DNA of 64,000 nt from Claviceps africana. Its lineage: Eukaryota; Ascomycota; Sordariomycetes; Hypocreales; Clavicipitaceae. This document shows, piece after piece, positions 48,793-60,441 of this stretch (the stretch's first letter is position 1; each line of letters opens with the position of its first letter). The notes below the pieces were generated by a model, which was not told the DNA's origin, did not search any database, and saw nothing but the letters and a program-made list of their open reading frames with translations. Location of the stretch: the NCBI GenBank assembly GCA_018360145.1, contig SRPY01000025.1, forward strand, positions 58,002-122,001. Direction: 5' to 3'. The position numbers and the translations under genes were made by a program.

Positions 48793-49299
48793 CTATTCTA
48801 GACTTGACAAGTCATCCAGTGATGGTCCTGGGACTCGACGTCGCTCTCGAACTTCGATACCAGGACCAATTGGGTGAGCTCGCCTTCGGCTCATCGGGAA
48901 TACCTGCCATTGTGGCGTTGGTCAGCTCTAGAACTCGATCTAGAATGCAGCTCTCAAGATAGCATAGGTAGAATGATGGCGCAGAGAAGAAACTACAGCT
49001 CTCGGAAAGCCCACGGGATCAACGCATACCTTGGTTCCACCCCAGCCCAATCTGAAAGCGGCCTCGTGAGCAAACAGCTCGCCAAATCCGAGCATCATGC
49101 CATTAATGAACGGCAATAGAAGATTTATAGCCGCGCCCCGGAGCAATGACCAGAGCGTGGGTGGCTTGTAGAGAATAATGGGCGAGCCAGAGGTGGGGGG
49201 GGATGGGGAAAGCTCCTCGCCGGGGGAGTATTGTTCGCTGTCGGAGTGCATTGTGATGCCGGACTCGGCAAGGTGGCTCGACGGGTCCTCGGAAGCCAT
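48793..49299 (-). CDS. MIM1: Mitochondrial import protein Mim1 (TOM13 family)
   Basis: Small outer-membrane protein of the MIM complex, which inserts alpha-helical proteins such as TOM subunits into the mitochondrial outer membrane. Exons are 49299-49030 and 48903-48793, with a 126-nt intron (GTATGC donor, CTGAC branch, GCAG acceptor, phase 0), giving 126 residues, in the family range. The cytosolic N-terminus is acidic and rich in S and P. The single membrane helix lies at about residues 53-76 (LLRGAAINLLLPFINGMMLGF) and includes the GMMLG GxxxG motif known to drive Mim1 oligomers. ELFAHEAAFRLGWGG follows. The second exon, VFPMSRRRAHPIGPGIEVRE, resembles the conserved family tail, which fixes the splice. 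ATG 49299 is chosen as the first in-frame methionine. Confidence 0.92.
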
Positions 49300-49846
49300 G
49301 GTTCTCTGCAAGCCAAGCCAGATGCTGGAGCCCGCGGTGTTGTTGGAATTGGCGTCGGCGTCGACACGGGCGATGAGGATTCGGAATGATCGAACGTCTG
49401 CCTGTTGCCGCGACGAAGCTCGGCCGTGCGGCTAGCACCTGGTACAGTGCCGTGCCGTGCCGTGCCATTCCAGGTTACGTAATCATTCCATGTCGTTGTG
49501 CCTGCCGGGGAAGCCTATTGAGGCGGGCCACTTTGTGTGGGCACGTTACTACCTACTAGGTACCTAGGTACCTAAGTACGGCCTGTATCTAAATGTAAGT
49601 AAGTATACATGTAGAGTGGGGTTGGTGACGAGCTTCCCGCTGCCTTCCTGCCTTCCTGCCTGCTGCCATCTTTCATCTTTGTTCAAAAATTCCATCCTCC
49701 ACGCCCGAGGTCCACGCCAACACCTCATCCATTTTTTGTCCCTCTCATACCTAGACTTTTTCACTTCGTAAAACCGAGGCATCTGAATCGCTAAATCCTT
49801 GCACTACAGTCTGCTCCACGTAACTGCATCAAGCCGTGCGTTCGCG
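49300..49846. promoter_or_regulatory. Divergent promoter region, MIM1/SHP1
   Basis: 547 bp between two outward-facing start codons. It carries a palindromic cluster (ACCTACTAGGTACCTAGGTA, within 49549-49575) near the middle, and CT-rich DNA before SHP1. No named site is assigned. Confidence 0.45.
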
Positions 49847-51324
49847 ATGGCTGACAATCAAGACACGCCGCCTAGTCGGCACGACCTAGTCCAACAGTTT
49901 GTTGGCATGTGCAACACGTCACCAGAGCAGGTTCACTTTACCATTCTCTTGAGACTCCGGGGTGATTAAAGTATCGTTGACCAAAGTCCACTATAGGCAA
50001 CGCAGTATCTCGATGCAAATGAGTGGGACCTATTAGCTGCCTGCGACAGCTTCTTTCAAGATGACGACGAAGCAAAGATGGAGGGCCAGACGGGTCAGAC
50101 GAACTCCTCCCGACCCGATCGCGAGCCCGAACCCGAATACACCGGCCCCCGTACACTTGACGGCCGTCCTGCCCCTCAGGCAGCAGCGTCATCCAGTCGA
50201 GCTAGAGGTCAACCGAGAGTACAGCCTAAGAAGACCGGCATCGCAACACTCGGATCGCTAGGAGGAGGTGGCGGTGGAGGGGGCGGATCTCATCAAAATG
50301 ACGACGATAATGACGATTATGACGATACCGACGATAACGATGGCCGCGGGAACCTTTTTGCCGGTGGTGAAAAGTCCGGCTTGGCAGTGCAAGACCCGAA
50401 ACAACAGGAAGCAGGACCAAGGAAGATCATCAATGACATTCTAGCCAAGGCTAAAGCGTACGACTCCCCATCTTTTCCTCGAGGAAAATCTGTTTCTTGC
50501 CTCCCTCACAGAATGCTTGCTTCGGCACAGGAATGACTAAAGTGATCGTTTACAGAAATGCTTCTCGCCCGGACGCTACTCCAGAACAAGCCGGTGCGGC
50601 CGGCCCGTCTCGCTTTCGCGGCACGGGCGTCACTCTGGGGGGTGAAGGCGTCGAAAGTCGGTCCATTCCAGATCCTGTCGGCGCTTTTCGGGCAGCGGGC
50701 GGCGATCCCCAAGAGCGATTACTGCATATTTGGCAGGACGGATTCAGCATCGACGATGGCGAGCTGCGCCGATTTGACGACCCAGCCAATCAGGCAGATT
50801 TGCAAATGATCCGTTCTGGTCGAGCTCCGCTTCATCTCATGAACGTGCAGCGTGATCAGCCAGTAGATGTCAAGCTGCACCAGCATGACACTCCTTACAA
50901 GCCCCCGCCCAAGAAATACAAACCCTTTTCTGGTGCTGGCCAGCGCCTGGGAAGTCCTGTGCCTGGCGCGGGTACCTCGAGTACGGCCGCCGCAGCTGCC
51001 GCTGCTCCACCGTCATCGTCCTCAGCAACGACAACAACGACGGCAACAGCCACCGCCCAAGAGGGCGTAGTTGACTCCTCGCAGCCGACCATCACCATCC
51101 GAATCCAATTGCCGAACGGAACAAGGCTACCTGCTCGCTTCAACACCACCAACACCATTGGGGACGTTTACGCATTCGTTCGAGGCGCGTCATCGGACAT
51201 CACCAGCCGACCTTGGGTGCTGGCCACGACTTTCCCCAGCAAAGAGCACACAGATATGGACTTGGTCTTGGCAGATGTGCCAGAGTTTAAGAAGGGAGGG
51301 ACGGCGGTAGTCAAGTGGGCATGA
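49847..51324 (+). CDS. SHP1: Cdc48 cofactor Shp1/p47 (UBA-SEP-UBX)
   Basis: Substrate adaptor of the AAA ATPase Cdc48/p97, acting in ubiquitin-dependent degradation, membrane fusion and protein phosphatase 1 regulation. Exons are 49847-49930, 49997-50457 and 50556-51324, giving 437 residues; introns are 66 and 98 nt. Domains: a UBA-like fold at about 8-48, split by intron 1; a low-complexity linker with a nine-Gly run and an acidic DDDNDDYDDTDDND stretch; a SEP domain at about 203-285 (HIWQDGFSIDDGELRRFDDP); a poly-A/S/T linker; and a UBX domain at about 358-437 (ITIRIQLPNGTRLPARFN). An FP pair at 408-409 lies in the loop that docks into Cdc48. The donor of intron 1 (GTTCAC) is weak, but the acceptor and phase are clear. 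Yeast Shp1 (423) and p47 (370) are similar in length. Confidence 0.94.
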
Positions 51325-51386
51325 AACGTTGAGAAATGCACAATTGTGGACAATGATGCGAATAGACCTTGGCGGTAAGACAGATG

Positions 51387-51406
51387 TTTTTTTTTAAAAA
51401 AAAAAA
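51387..51406. terminator. T9A11 tract downstream of SHP1
   Basis: Nine T followed by eleven A, 63 nt beyond the SHP1 stop codon, with a further A-run after one C. It is the same architecture as at 48738 and 51840. Confidence 0.35.
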
Positions 51407-51839
51407 CAAAAAAAAAAAAACCATTGCCTGATTGTGTTCAAAGGAGAAACACAAATGGTCTATTTGGCGGACTAGGCGTTTCAAACCTTGCTTCGCTTTG
51501 GTCGAGGTAGAGCTAGACTACTGAGGTGACATGGTGTGAAGAAAAAAAACCACTTGCACGCCTATGCATGTATGCATGTATATGAATGAGCACAGTGAGA
51601 TCCGGCAGATACGAACCACTTTGCCATGCCAATCTAGTGCAAGACGTTTCGGGATTGCCTACCATCCACTGTGGCTACCTATTAGATGGCACAGGTAAAG
51701 ACATTACTGCGACAGTCCCGGTCATTCATGCGCTTGCAATGTTTCCCAGCACTTGTATAAAACTAGATGGTATCATTTTTATTTCCGTGACGCCAAGAGA
51801 AGAAAGGGATGAGTTGAAAGCTTATTTTTGGTTGTTTTC

Positions 51840-51858
51840 TTTTTTTTTAAAAAAAAAA
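51840..51858. terminator. T9A10 tract downstream of GTR1
   Basis: Nine T followed by ten A, about 90 nt beyond the GTR1 stop codon on the minus strand. It is the third such tract within 3.1 kb. Confidence 0.35.
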
Positions 51859-51947
51859 CCATTTTTCATTTTTTATCGGGGGAAACAAAACGTTCGCCTG
51901 CTTCGTATGGAGGAGGAATGCAATCCAAAATAAACCTTGGCGCCCGC

Positions 51948-53167
51948 TCAGAAAGGTCCGGAGCCAGGGGCATCTAGGAATTTAAAGTGTTCAATGGCGA
52001 TTTGGCAATTCAGCATGGCCGCGTTGAAGCGCGCCTCGCCCGGCGGCAGAACAGCCATCAGATAGGTATTGGTTGTGAACTTGAGGATGAAGAGGTTGAA
52101 TCTCAGGCCGGCTTTGTGCTCCATGCGGATGAACTGCTCTGCATTCCTGGGGGTGCCCGTGTATCGAGAGATGCTCTGCTTGAAGTGCTTCATGACGTTG
52201 GACATGCGTTCCAGTCTGTCTTCGGTGGGGTTGCGACGGCCTTCCGCCGACGTCCACGACGACACGGCCAGGAACGAGGTCCTCTCAAAGAGCAACAGCT
52301 CCTCTGCTTCGATGGCCGTGCCCAGGTCGGCTAGGTTCCTCTCTATGATTGCCAGGTTCGGGACCAGGTCGTGAATGATGGCCGCCCAGGCCTTGTATAA
52401 GCTCTGGTCCCAGATTGACGTGGCAAAGGGGCTCAGCTCGATCCTGCTGGCGTCTCCGCCGACCGACTTGACAAAGTCTCTGGTCTTCTGCTTGATGATG
52501 CGTACGCGCTCCTCGTACACGTGCTCCCGGCCCGACGGGACCACGAGGTCCATTTTGTGAACGAGAATGTAGATCTTGGCCGAGGGCGAGTACTGCAGCA
52601 GGGCCGAGAGAATCGAGACGTAGGTTGCCAGATCGCGGTCGACGTCGCGCGATTCGATGTCGAAGACGTAGATGAGGACGCCGACGTTGGAGAAGACGTG
52701 GACGCGCTGCTGGTAGAGATAATTCTCCATAAAGGCTTCCTGCCCGCCGCAATCCCACAAGTTGAGCGTCAGATTGCCGAGGAACTTGACGTGCGAAAGG
52801 TCAATGTCGATTGTTGCGCCACTAGACAAGGCGGTAAGAGTCGATGCAGGCAAATTAGATGTGGTTTTTTTGGGGGGGGGGAGGGGTCTTTTTTTTTCCA
52901 ATGAAGACGACGAGGGAGAGAAGGAGAGAACGAGAAGAAAAAAGGAAAATGTAACAAGAGAAAAGAAAAGCAGAAAGCGAAAAGGGCGGCTTACAGTCGT
53001 CGCGTATCTCGGGCAATGTAGTTGCTGAAGATGATGCTTCTCATGCTGGATTTTCCGGATCCGGACTTGCCCATGAGCAGGACCTTCTTCTTTTTGGGCT
53101 TCTTGATTTCGCTGCGAGTGTCGGAGGATGCGGCGCCCGCCGGTGATTTGGCAGAACGCGACGACAT
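51948..53167 (-). CDS. GTR1: Rag-type GTPase Gtr1 (RagA/B)
   Basis: Small GTPase that, with Gtr2, signals amino-acid sufficiency to TORC1 at the vacuole through the EGO complex. Exons are 53167-52995 and 52821-51948, with a 173-nt intron (GTAAGC donor, TCTAG acceptor), giving 348 residues. P-loop GKSGSGKSS is at 33-41; GATID with the switch I threonine at 61; WDCGGQ at 80-85, the Rag form of the G3 box; HKMD at 146-149 as G4. The C-terminal roadblock-like half (ERTSFLAVSSW ... LRFNLFILKF ... EARFNAA) is full length. An in-frame ATG at 53245 would add 26 residues that do not look like family sequence, so 53167 is preferred. The basic IKKPKKKK stretch just before the P-loop is usual for fungal Gtr1. 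Confidence 0.95.
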
Positions 53168-53880
53168 TGTGCGCTGTTTTCCGGGGAAGCCAAGGGCGTC
53201 AAGACGTGAGTCTGGATGGGAACCGAAGCGTCGTTGTCGTTGCATGTCATGGCAGAAAGGACAGTGGTTTGGGCGGGACGGACGAATGTGGGGTAGCCTG
53301 TCGGCTGAGCCTAGCGTGGGCGGTGAGTTCGAGGAATAAGCAGAGAGGCTGGGTGGGGTTGGCTTGGGCTATTTCTCAGGAACAGCCATGAATGGGCGGG
53401 CTACACTCCGCACTCCGCACTCCGCACTCTGCATTGCAGGGCAGGCACGGGTCGGGCAGCTGCCACGATTCGCAAAAACCGGGACAGAAATTACGCAGTA
53501 GTCGCTTGATTCACACGATCAGATGCATGGTTCAACATCGTCCCGTGGGGGGGGGGGGGGGTTGTTTCTTGGCCGGATATCTATGGTAGAGAAGCGGTGG
53601 ATGGCTGCTCATCATCTTTGCGCTTTTGTCCCCCCTGTCCCCCCCTCTCCCCACGCTTGCAACAAAGGTTCCATCCATCTGGGGTAGGAGCGACCAGTGG
53701 TGACTGCTGCCGACGACCAGACATTTCTGCTCGTGCGTTGAAGAACCTTGAGAGGCAAACAATTTTATGTATCATCAAACAAGACAAATTACAACTCGTT
53801 TCTCGTTGGACATTTTTACTGATGCTCTCAGCTTGGTCTCCCTCGGCTCATCGTCTTCTCCTTTTCTCACCTCTTCCTAC
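53168..53880. other. Intergenic region upstream of GTR1
   Basis: Upstream flank of GTR1 and 3' flank of the JEN-type gene. It holds a tandem CACTCCG-type run (53404-53430) and a 14-G tract near 53547. No gene is seen. Confidence 0.55.
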
Positions 53881-55593
53881 TCATTTTAGATCGTGCATCT
53901 CCATCCTACCTTTCTCCTCGTCTTCGACTTCCAACGCCTTGGTTGACGACACGTCGCTACTGGAGCTAGCAATCTTGTCCTCGAATTCTCGTCCTCTCCT
54001 CTCGGGACCGACCATGGTGGTGACCACAATGCCAAGGGCAATGATGGCGGTTGCCACGCCCATGACCGGGCCATATGCCTCCACCTGGTGCCCACTGGGC
54101 AGTCGAACAAAGGTATTCTCCGCAATGGCGTTGACAATCTGCGCAGATGGCGAGGAGATCATGTTGCCAAGTTGGTAAGTGACGCCGGGGAATGTAGATC
54201 GGAACGCCGCCGGGGAAAGCTCGTTCAAGTGGATGGGAATCACGCCCCAGGCTCCTTGGACAAAGAATTGCATGAAGAAGCCGGTGGCGCTGAGCGCCTG
54301 CTCGCTTCGAGGGAGAATCCATGCGGGAATCATGAAGATGGACAGCAGTGCGGAGCAGATTATGGTTCGTCGTCGACCAAAAAACTGTGACACATAGCCT
54401 ATAATGGTACCCCCCACACAGGCGCCGACTTTCATCAGGATAGACGCCCTGGATGCTCCGCCATTTTTGAGCTCCTTCTGGGTGAGCATGAAGGTCGTGT
54501 ACGAGTCCTGGGAGGTGTGGGAGTAGTAATTGAACCAGGTCATGAGAATGGTGCAATAGACACACATCTTCCACTCTTTTGCAAGCATAGTTCTGGTTTC
54601 ACGCCAAAAGGCGCCGGGACTGCTGGACTTTTTGCCACGCGCTTGGGCGTCGAGGAATTGCTGTGACTCGGGAAAGAGAATGCGGACGAGGCCAATCACA
54701 ATGGAGAACCCGGCTGTTGATGAGGGCGCAGAAGAATAAAGAAGAAGAAGAGGAAGGGTTGTTGTCAGCCGCACACTCCGAGACAACACGCAGGGTCGAG
54801 AAACACCAGCTAAGATGACGACTTACCAGCGATCCAGAAGACAGTCTTCCAAGTATCGGTGCCGCCTCCGACGCCAAGGTTGGCGCACGCCGCCAGGACG
54901 TACCCAAAGGAGTATCCCTGCTGCAAAATACCCGACATCAAGCCACGAGCGTTTGATCTAAGCCAGAACAACAAGCAAGTTAGCGTCCGTCGCGTATCAA
55001 GGACCACGAAGAGTTGCGCGAAAAGGCACTTACGGGCACTGCTCGAGAGCCATGGCAATGGCATTGCCATAGACACCTCCCATAAACAATCCGAATAAGC
55101 TTCGGACTGCCAAGAATTGCGAGAAGGTGGAACAATAAATAGTCGCAATCTGAAGGAGACCAAGAATCAACATGTTGGCGACCATGGGCCATTTTCGACC
55201 CCATTTGTCACCTGCCAGACCAAACATGGCAGCTCCCACAGAACGGAGCAACAGCGTCAAGGTGATGGCGGTGGTGATATCAGTCTTGGAGTGGCCGTAG
55301 TAGTCGGCCAACTTTGTGGTCTGAATGGAGAGCGCGTGGAAGTCGAATGCATCGGCCGTCCACGACAAGAAACCGACGATGAAGAAGAGCCAGTTTTTGG
55401 CCGACAACTGGGCAAAAAGACTGACTGGGTTGACGAAGCGATCGGGCTCTCTCCACTCGCAACGAGTTTCGCCATATTCGTTGGAGAGAACGACTCGTTG
55501 GCGCCAGACGAACAGGTCACGGAATGACTGTCTGGCAGTAGCGACAATACCCACGGCCAAGGGGTCAGCTGGCTCCGTTTGTCGCGATGCCAT
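53881..55593 (-). CDS. JEN-type monocarboxylate/H+ symporter (MFS)
   Basis: Plasma-membrane transporter of the Jen family (lactate, pyruvate and other short carboxylates; some relatives carry dicarboxylates). Exons are 55593-55034, 54957-54827 and 54713-53881, giving 507 residues; introns are 76 and 113 nt, both with GTAAGT donors. Family hallmark: N-x-x-S-H-x-S-Q-D-x-x-x-T at 292-304 (NYYSHTSQDSYTT), essential for activity in yeast Jen1. The MFS signature GDKWGRKWPM follows helix 2. About 12 hydrophobic segments fit the count, with both ends cytosolic and the last 40 residues acidic (ALEVEDEEKGR), a likely ubiquitination/endocytosis region. The substrate cannot be told from sequence. The start is the first in-frame ATG; the upstream frame opens only with TTG. 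Confidence 0.92.
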
Positions 55594-57848
55594 TTCGAAG
55601 TCCCTTAACAAGAGAAACGAAGATGGACAAGACTGATGTTGATCAAGAGGCTACGGCAGCGGGCAAACAACGACGCCTCTAAATCGTCTAGGTCGGGCTG
55701 ATGTGGCTTGTAAAAAGAAGACAAGAACGGTCGGCGTCGACATGGGAGTATGACAGGGCTTCTACGAGTCTACAGACAGGGCACGCGGAGAATATATGCC
55801 CGATGTGAGGTCCATGCTTCCATACATCTCGTGACACATGGACGAAGCCGGGCGCAGGATGATCGGGGAGAAAAGACAAAAAAAATCTATTTTAAAAAAA
55901 AAAAAACAAAAAAAAACTTTAAATACGAATAGCAATCGCCCTGTCTGCTGTACGCCCACAATCCCATGCCGCCTGACGGTCGCGACTTGACGCTAGCGTT
56001 GGAGAGAGATGGGGGATCTAGATCCAATTCCTCCAAGCGACATGTTTAGTACCGTTTGGCCGCAAGAAGGGCCTCTGTTGCAGTCGCAATACGGGAAACG
56101 CCCCGAGGGCACGTTTCCAACACAGCGGCCAGACAGACGTGGTTTGGACGAGACATGGCTGACGTGAGCAGAAACGGGAGTCACGCCGAAACGTCATTTG
56201 AGGTCTTAGACTTTTCGCAAAGTCGAGAAAACACTCGTACGCACCATGTACTCTGGCGCAGATACCTTGAGTACCTACGTACAGTGCAGTACGTGGGAAA
56301 GTAAGCATGGGCCGTAGTCGCAAAGCATGGGCAGGGCAATCTGCGGTACAATGCGGGGAAGGAAAGCTCGTCGATGCGGTATGCCGTCTCTTATCTTGAT
56401 CCATCTTGCCATGCACGATCAAATGACAGGGCAGATGCTTGTCAGTACGTCCCAGACTGATGGCACGATGGCGTGAGCACTGTGAGTCTTGCGACCCGTG
56501 GACCAAGCTCTCTGTGCTTCGAAAGGCGATAAAAGGCGAATGCACAACACATACAAGACTGGCGGGAGAGCGGTTGTTGCAACTCCCTGCTGACGCACCC
56601 TCCGAAGGGTCACAGTAGACCTGTCGACCCATGCCTGCAGAGGAGTGCCATGGCGACATCATGACACGTCTGGTGCTGTCAAGGTTCCTTTCACGGACAG
56701 GTGCAGACGGCGTAGGCGCCGCAGCATTAGCCCGCGTTCGACGTGGCCACGAGGTTGCCACGACATTCGATGAGGCGTTTGCGCCGCGCTCTGGCTTTGG
56801 CCATCCATGACGGGATGGACGACTGACCATGGGACATGGGACACGCTCGGGATAGTCTTTCCACAATGCGACGGCCCCAGATATCCATTTCCCTTTGGTT
56901 CACAGCCCTGCGTGTAGGTGGCATGGACGGACCTGGGTTTGTTTTTCTCTCTCTGCGTCTTTCTCTCCTTTCTTCTTCTCGTTTCCTTCTTTTATGTAAC
57001 AGAATCCCTAGACCAACAGCACAACAACGGCCCATCACTGCATAAACCAGCCCCATAGCTCCGTCATGCCGACAGGGTTGGACAAGCCGAACCCAGGAGC
57101 CTGCTACAATTCGGCACAGCCAGGCCTCGCCATGCTTGTCGGGCAACTCCAGGGCAGCAAGCGCGAGGGGAGAAAAGAGGAAATCGCGGGTTTCCATCCA
57201 AGCGTCGAAGCCGCTTGGCACGCACAAGAGCTGGGCACGTGGCCGTGTGCATTGTGCCGTACAACAAATTACGCTACAGCATTCCCCCGCCTTTCCCCCA
57301 CAATAACCGCTTGGAGATGGCGCGGCTTCAAAAGTCCCAGCGCCCATCGTTCTGCTGGCGCGGTTGGCCCAGCCCCTGCGATGTGTTACGATTCGCCGCG
57401 GCTCTCGCCCACGAGGACCGAGTTCCGACCTGAAAACAACGCCCCATCGCGTGCCTGTCCTTTTTCTTCCATCCTTCTTCTTCTTCTTTTTTTTTTTGTA
57501 TGCTTCGGGCCTCTGCGGCGGGACTGGCGCGCCGGGAACGAGACACGAGGGGGGAACAGGCGGGGACGGGGTCACCCGTGACGGAAGCAGAAATGGCCGT
57601 GGAACAAGACATGAAGGGGGGACCCAGACAGGAGGAAATACCATCATGGCACGGGAGCGGCGACTTTATCACGACAAACGCCGTGGTTGCTATTTGTCTA
57701 TAGTACGGTAGCATACAGCATAGTAGGTACAGGGAATAAGAATGACGTCGTCGGCGAGGGAGGGCCTCGGAGGGAAGGAAAAAAAAAAAAAAAGGCTCGG
57801 TGGGTGGGTAAATAGGACCAGAGCAACAGTCACGCGACGAGAGCCTAA
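55594..57848. other. 2.25-kb region without a supportable gene
   Basis: Two long minus-strand frames (56018-56866 and 56727-57647) overlap each other and have the composition of chance translation, with no motifs. Poly-A tracts occur near 55893-55917, a CT-rich stretch at 56941-56995 and at 57465-57497, and an A run near 57779-57793. The right end is the 3' flank of the glucosyltransferase gene. Confidence 0.55.
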
Positions 57849-59537
57849 CTAATCCAGCCGGTCTTTGCTCGATTGTCTGGCTCGTTCCGCCTGGGGCGCG
57901 CCCAACGACTTCCTCGCCGTACGCCCATCGTCAAGTCCCTCCACCGATGAATCCGCGTATACGCGAAACGTCTTGCCTCGCCATCGAACCGTCGCGCCGC
58001 ACCAGACAGCCCGCGTCCACACAGGCAGGGCCATGACTTCCCGACCGACCCAGGCGAGGCACCATTCCCAAAAGACCCGTTTGGGCATCCCGTCGGGTCG
58101 GCATGTCCCACGCGCAAATCGAGGGCTGTCCGAGTCAGGCTCAATGCTCTCCCCCGAGTGGAGATGCTGAAACGTCTGCCAGTCCAGGAACATCCATGAT
58201 GCCACGGCCACGAGCCAGATGAAACCCATGGATGACCATGTCTGTGGGATGCCCAGCTTCTCGTGGAACCAGGACAGCGTCGTGAGCGCAAAGGCAAAGT
58301 ACGCGCAGCAGACGAGCGATTCCACTCCGGGTTCCAGAAGAGTCGCCACCAAGACGGTATATTTCCGCGCGCGCAGCCATCGGCAACGGCGCGCTGCGTA
58401 GGACGTGATGGACATGCTCTTGAGGGGTTGCAGGACTAGATCTTGGGCCATGCCATGATTTCGGTGGCCGGGTATGTTCGTTCTCCAGAGCAAATCGCCT
58501 ATCAAGTGGTCTTCGCATATGCAGTAGGAAAAGTAATCGACACCCATTCCCTTGTTGTCCGTCTTGAGCAGGATCGGGTTCGTCAACGGTGAGGTCGCTT
58601 GGTCAAGATGCGCCTTGCGGAACATGTTGCTCTTTCCGACAATGCAGGGGGCAACGCCGACCGTGTTGATGGCGCCGTAGAACTTGGCATGGCTCGTCGC
58701 GAAGAACATTTCGTCCAGCCGCCCACCTCCTTGCCGGACAATCTTGGTGAGAAGGCTGTCATCGCTCAAATCCTCGGCCGCGCCGGGTATGGCTTGGGCC
58801 TCTGATGCGGGTGAAGATTTCACTTGGCTGTCCTCGACGCCTGGGCTACCGTATTCTGCTACATCAACGACAATGGGCATCTGGTGCACAAATTTGTAGG
58901 GCTCTGCTGTTTGACCGGCGGGAGCAAAGCCCATCAACTTGTCCACCATGCGCCCCAAGACCCCCTTGGCAACCCAGACGTTGCAGTCGATGATCCAAAC
59001 GAGGTCCCCCTTGGCCTCGCGATAGGCCCGGCTGAGATTGCGGATCTTGGGATTTGGTCCCACATTGTCGGCGCGACCTTCGCTTCCATACAGGAAAGGG
59101 TCACTCGTCTCGATCAGGATTTGGGCATCGTGATTGGGAAAGTCGTGGACCAGCTGCTGGAGGACCGGATATGCTGGATCCGTCTCATCTTCAACGCAAA
59201 GCCGAATGGAGATTTTATCGGCGGGGTAAGTCTGCCGGAACGTCGATGCAATACATTCGTACAATAGAGGCTCGAGGCCCTTGACAGGGCGAATGATGGT
59301 CACCGAGGGTGCATTTTTGCCAAGTGTGGCCGAAACGGACGGCCGGCCGGGTTTGGAGAAATAGCGGAAGCTTGTCGGTGGAAAAAGACATGTTAGCCAG
59401 AACCATCTTTTTTTCTACTCGTGCCCCGAACGGAATGGGGTCCCGTACATGGCTGCAACACCGATGCCCTGAACAACAACGACACTGGAGACCCAGACGA
59501 GGCAGATGGCGGCGACGATCTCTACAAGGGACAGCAT
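57849..59537 (-). CDS. GCS1: Ceramide glucosyltransferase (GT21)
   Basis: Transfers glucose from UDP-glucose to ceramide to make glucosylceramide, in the Golgi/ER membrane; in fungi this lipid affects hyphal growth and sensitivity to plant defensins. Exons are 59537-59449 and 59370-57849, with a 78-nt intron (GTACGG donor, CTAAC branch, ACAAG acceptor), giving 536 residues. Exon 1 encodes a single signal-anchor helix (MLSLVEIVAAICLVWVSSVV). The D1,D2,D3,(Q/R)xxRW signature is visible: D91 in CVEDETDPA, D158 in IIDCNVWV, D317 in CEDHLIGD, and RRCRW at 357-361. Two or more C-terminal membrane segments follow. The protein is longer than human UGCG (394) because of a loop at about 200-240 and an extended hydrophilic tail, as in other filamentous fungi. 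Confidence 0.93.
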
Positions 59538-60410
59538 CTCAAGGCCGTGCCAACAAGCATAGCGCGACGTCGGCGTGGATGCGTCGCAGGCGCACTAGAT
59601 ATATGCGAAGGCAAAGGGGGGCGAGGTTTTTGCTGAGGCGCTGTGACGAACTGCACGGGCAGAGAGGGACGAGCAATTGGAAAGGTTGACGAGGCCAAGG
59701 AGGATGCGGGAGGCAACGGCAACGGAACCAGTGTCGGCGTCACCAGCAGAACAGTCGTTTTCTCCTGGGCAGCATCCTTTAATGTCACGTCTGCTCTGCC
59801 AAGTCAGATTAAAGAGAAGAAGAAAAAAAAAAAAAAAGGGGGGGGGGTTAGTTTGCGGGCTGGCTATCAAAAAAATTTGAACAGAAGGAGCAAAAAGGAG
59901 CAGGAACGGCAACCATGGCCAGTCAAGCAGATACTACCCACATTTCCAGGGCCTCGAGCCTCACGACGGGCACAACGGGCACAACGGGCAGGACCAAATT
60001 TGCATGTAGACGACAAGGTGATGGACGGCGGCAGATTACACCTTGCTTAGTATAATGAACAATTGATGCGTTGCGATAACGGCTGACTCGAACCCCCCTG
60101 GACGGATCCGTGCAAGTGCCGGGGCGCCGCGGACACGCGCCACCATGTCGGATGAAGGTTTCCAAGGAGAGGAAAGCCGTCTGGCCTGGCCCTGTCGCTC
60201 TCCCGTCGTCAAATAAACAAAGCACAATGTCTTGTCCGTGATGCACGTGTTTGAACTTTATTGCCTGCAGCAGACGACAGGGGAAAAAAGTCAGCTGTGG
60301 ATCCGGCCGCGGCTACGGGCCGGAACCTAACAGGCATGTGACCTCGAGCTCAGTGCCGCAGTTTAGCCTATTGGTGTGTGGATTTCCCGCCGCCGCTCCA
60401 ACGTAGGATG

Positions 60411-60441
<31 letters not shown>

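Larger units (their letters stand above)
51325..51947. other. Convergent 3' flanks of SHP1 and GTR1
   Basis: 623 bp between facing stop codons. It contains two T/A tracts, T9A11 (51387-51406, then CA13) and T9A10 (51840-51858), one after each gene, and a GCATGTATGCATGTAT repeat near 51566. No gene is seen. Confidence 0.6.

Noticed and set aside
53168..53245. Upstream ATG extending GTR1 by 26 residues
   Set aside because: The extension is rich in R, Q and P and unlike family N-termini; the downstream ATG is followed at once by the usual S-rich then KKPKKKK lead-in.
56018..57647. Two overlapping minus-strand open frames of 282 and 306 codons
   Set aside because: They overlap each other in different frames, show no motif, no splice-supported continuation and chance-like composition.
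60060..60115. tRNA T-arm-like word on the minus strand (GGGTTCGAGTC)
   Set aside because: The flanking bases do not form a T stem, no matching 5' acceptor or A box is found upstream, and there is no T-run terminator.
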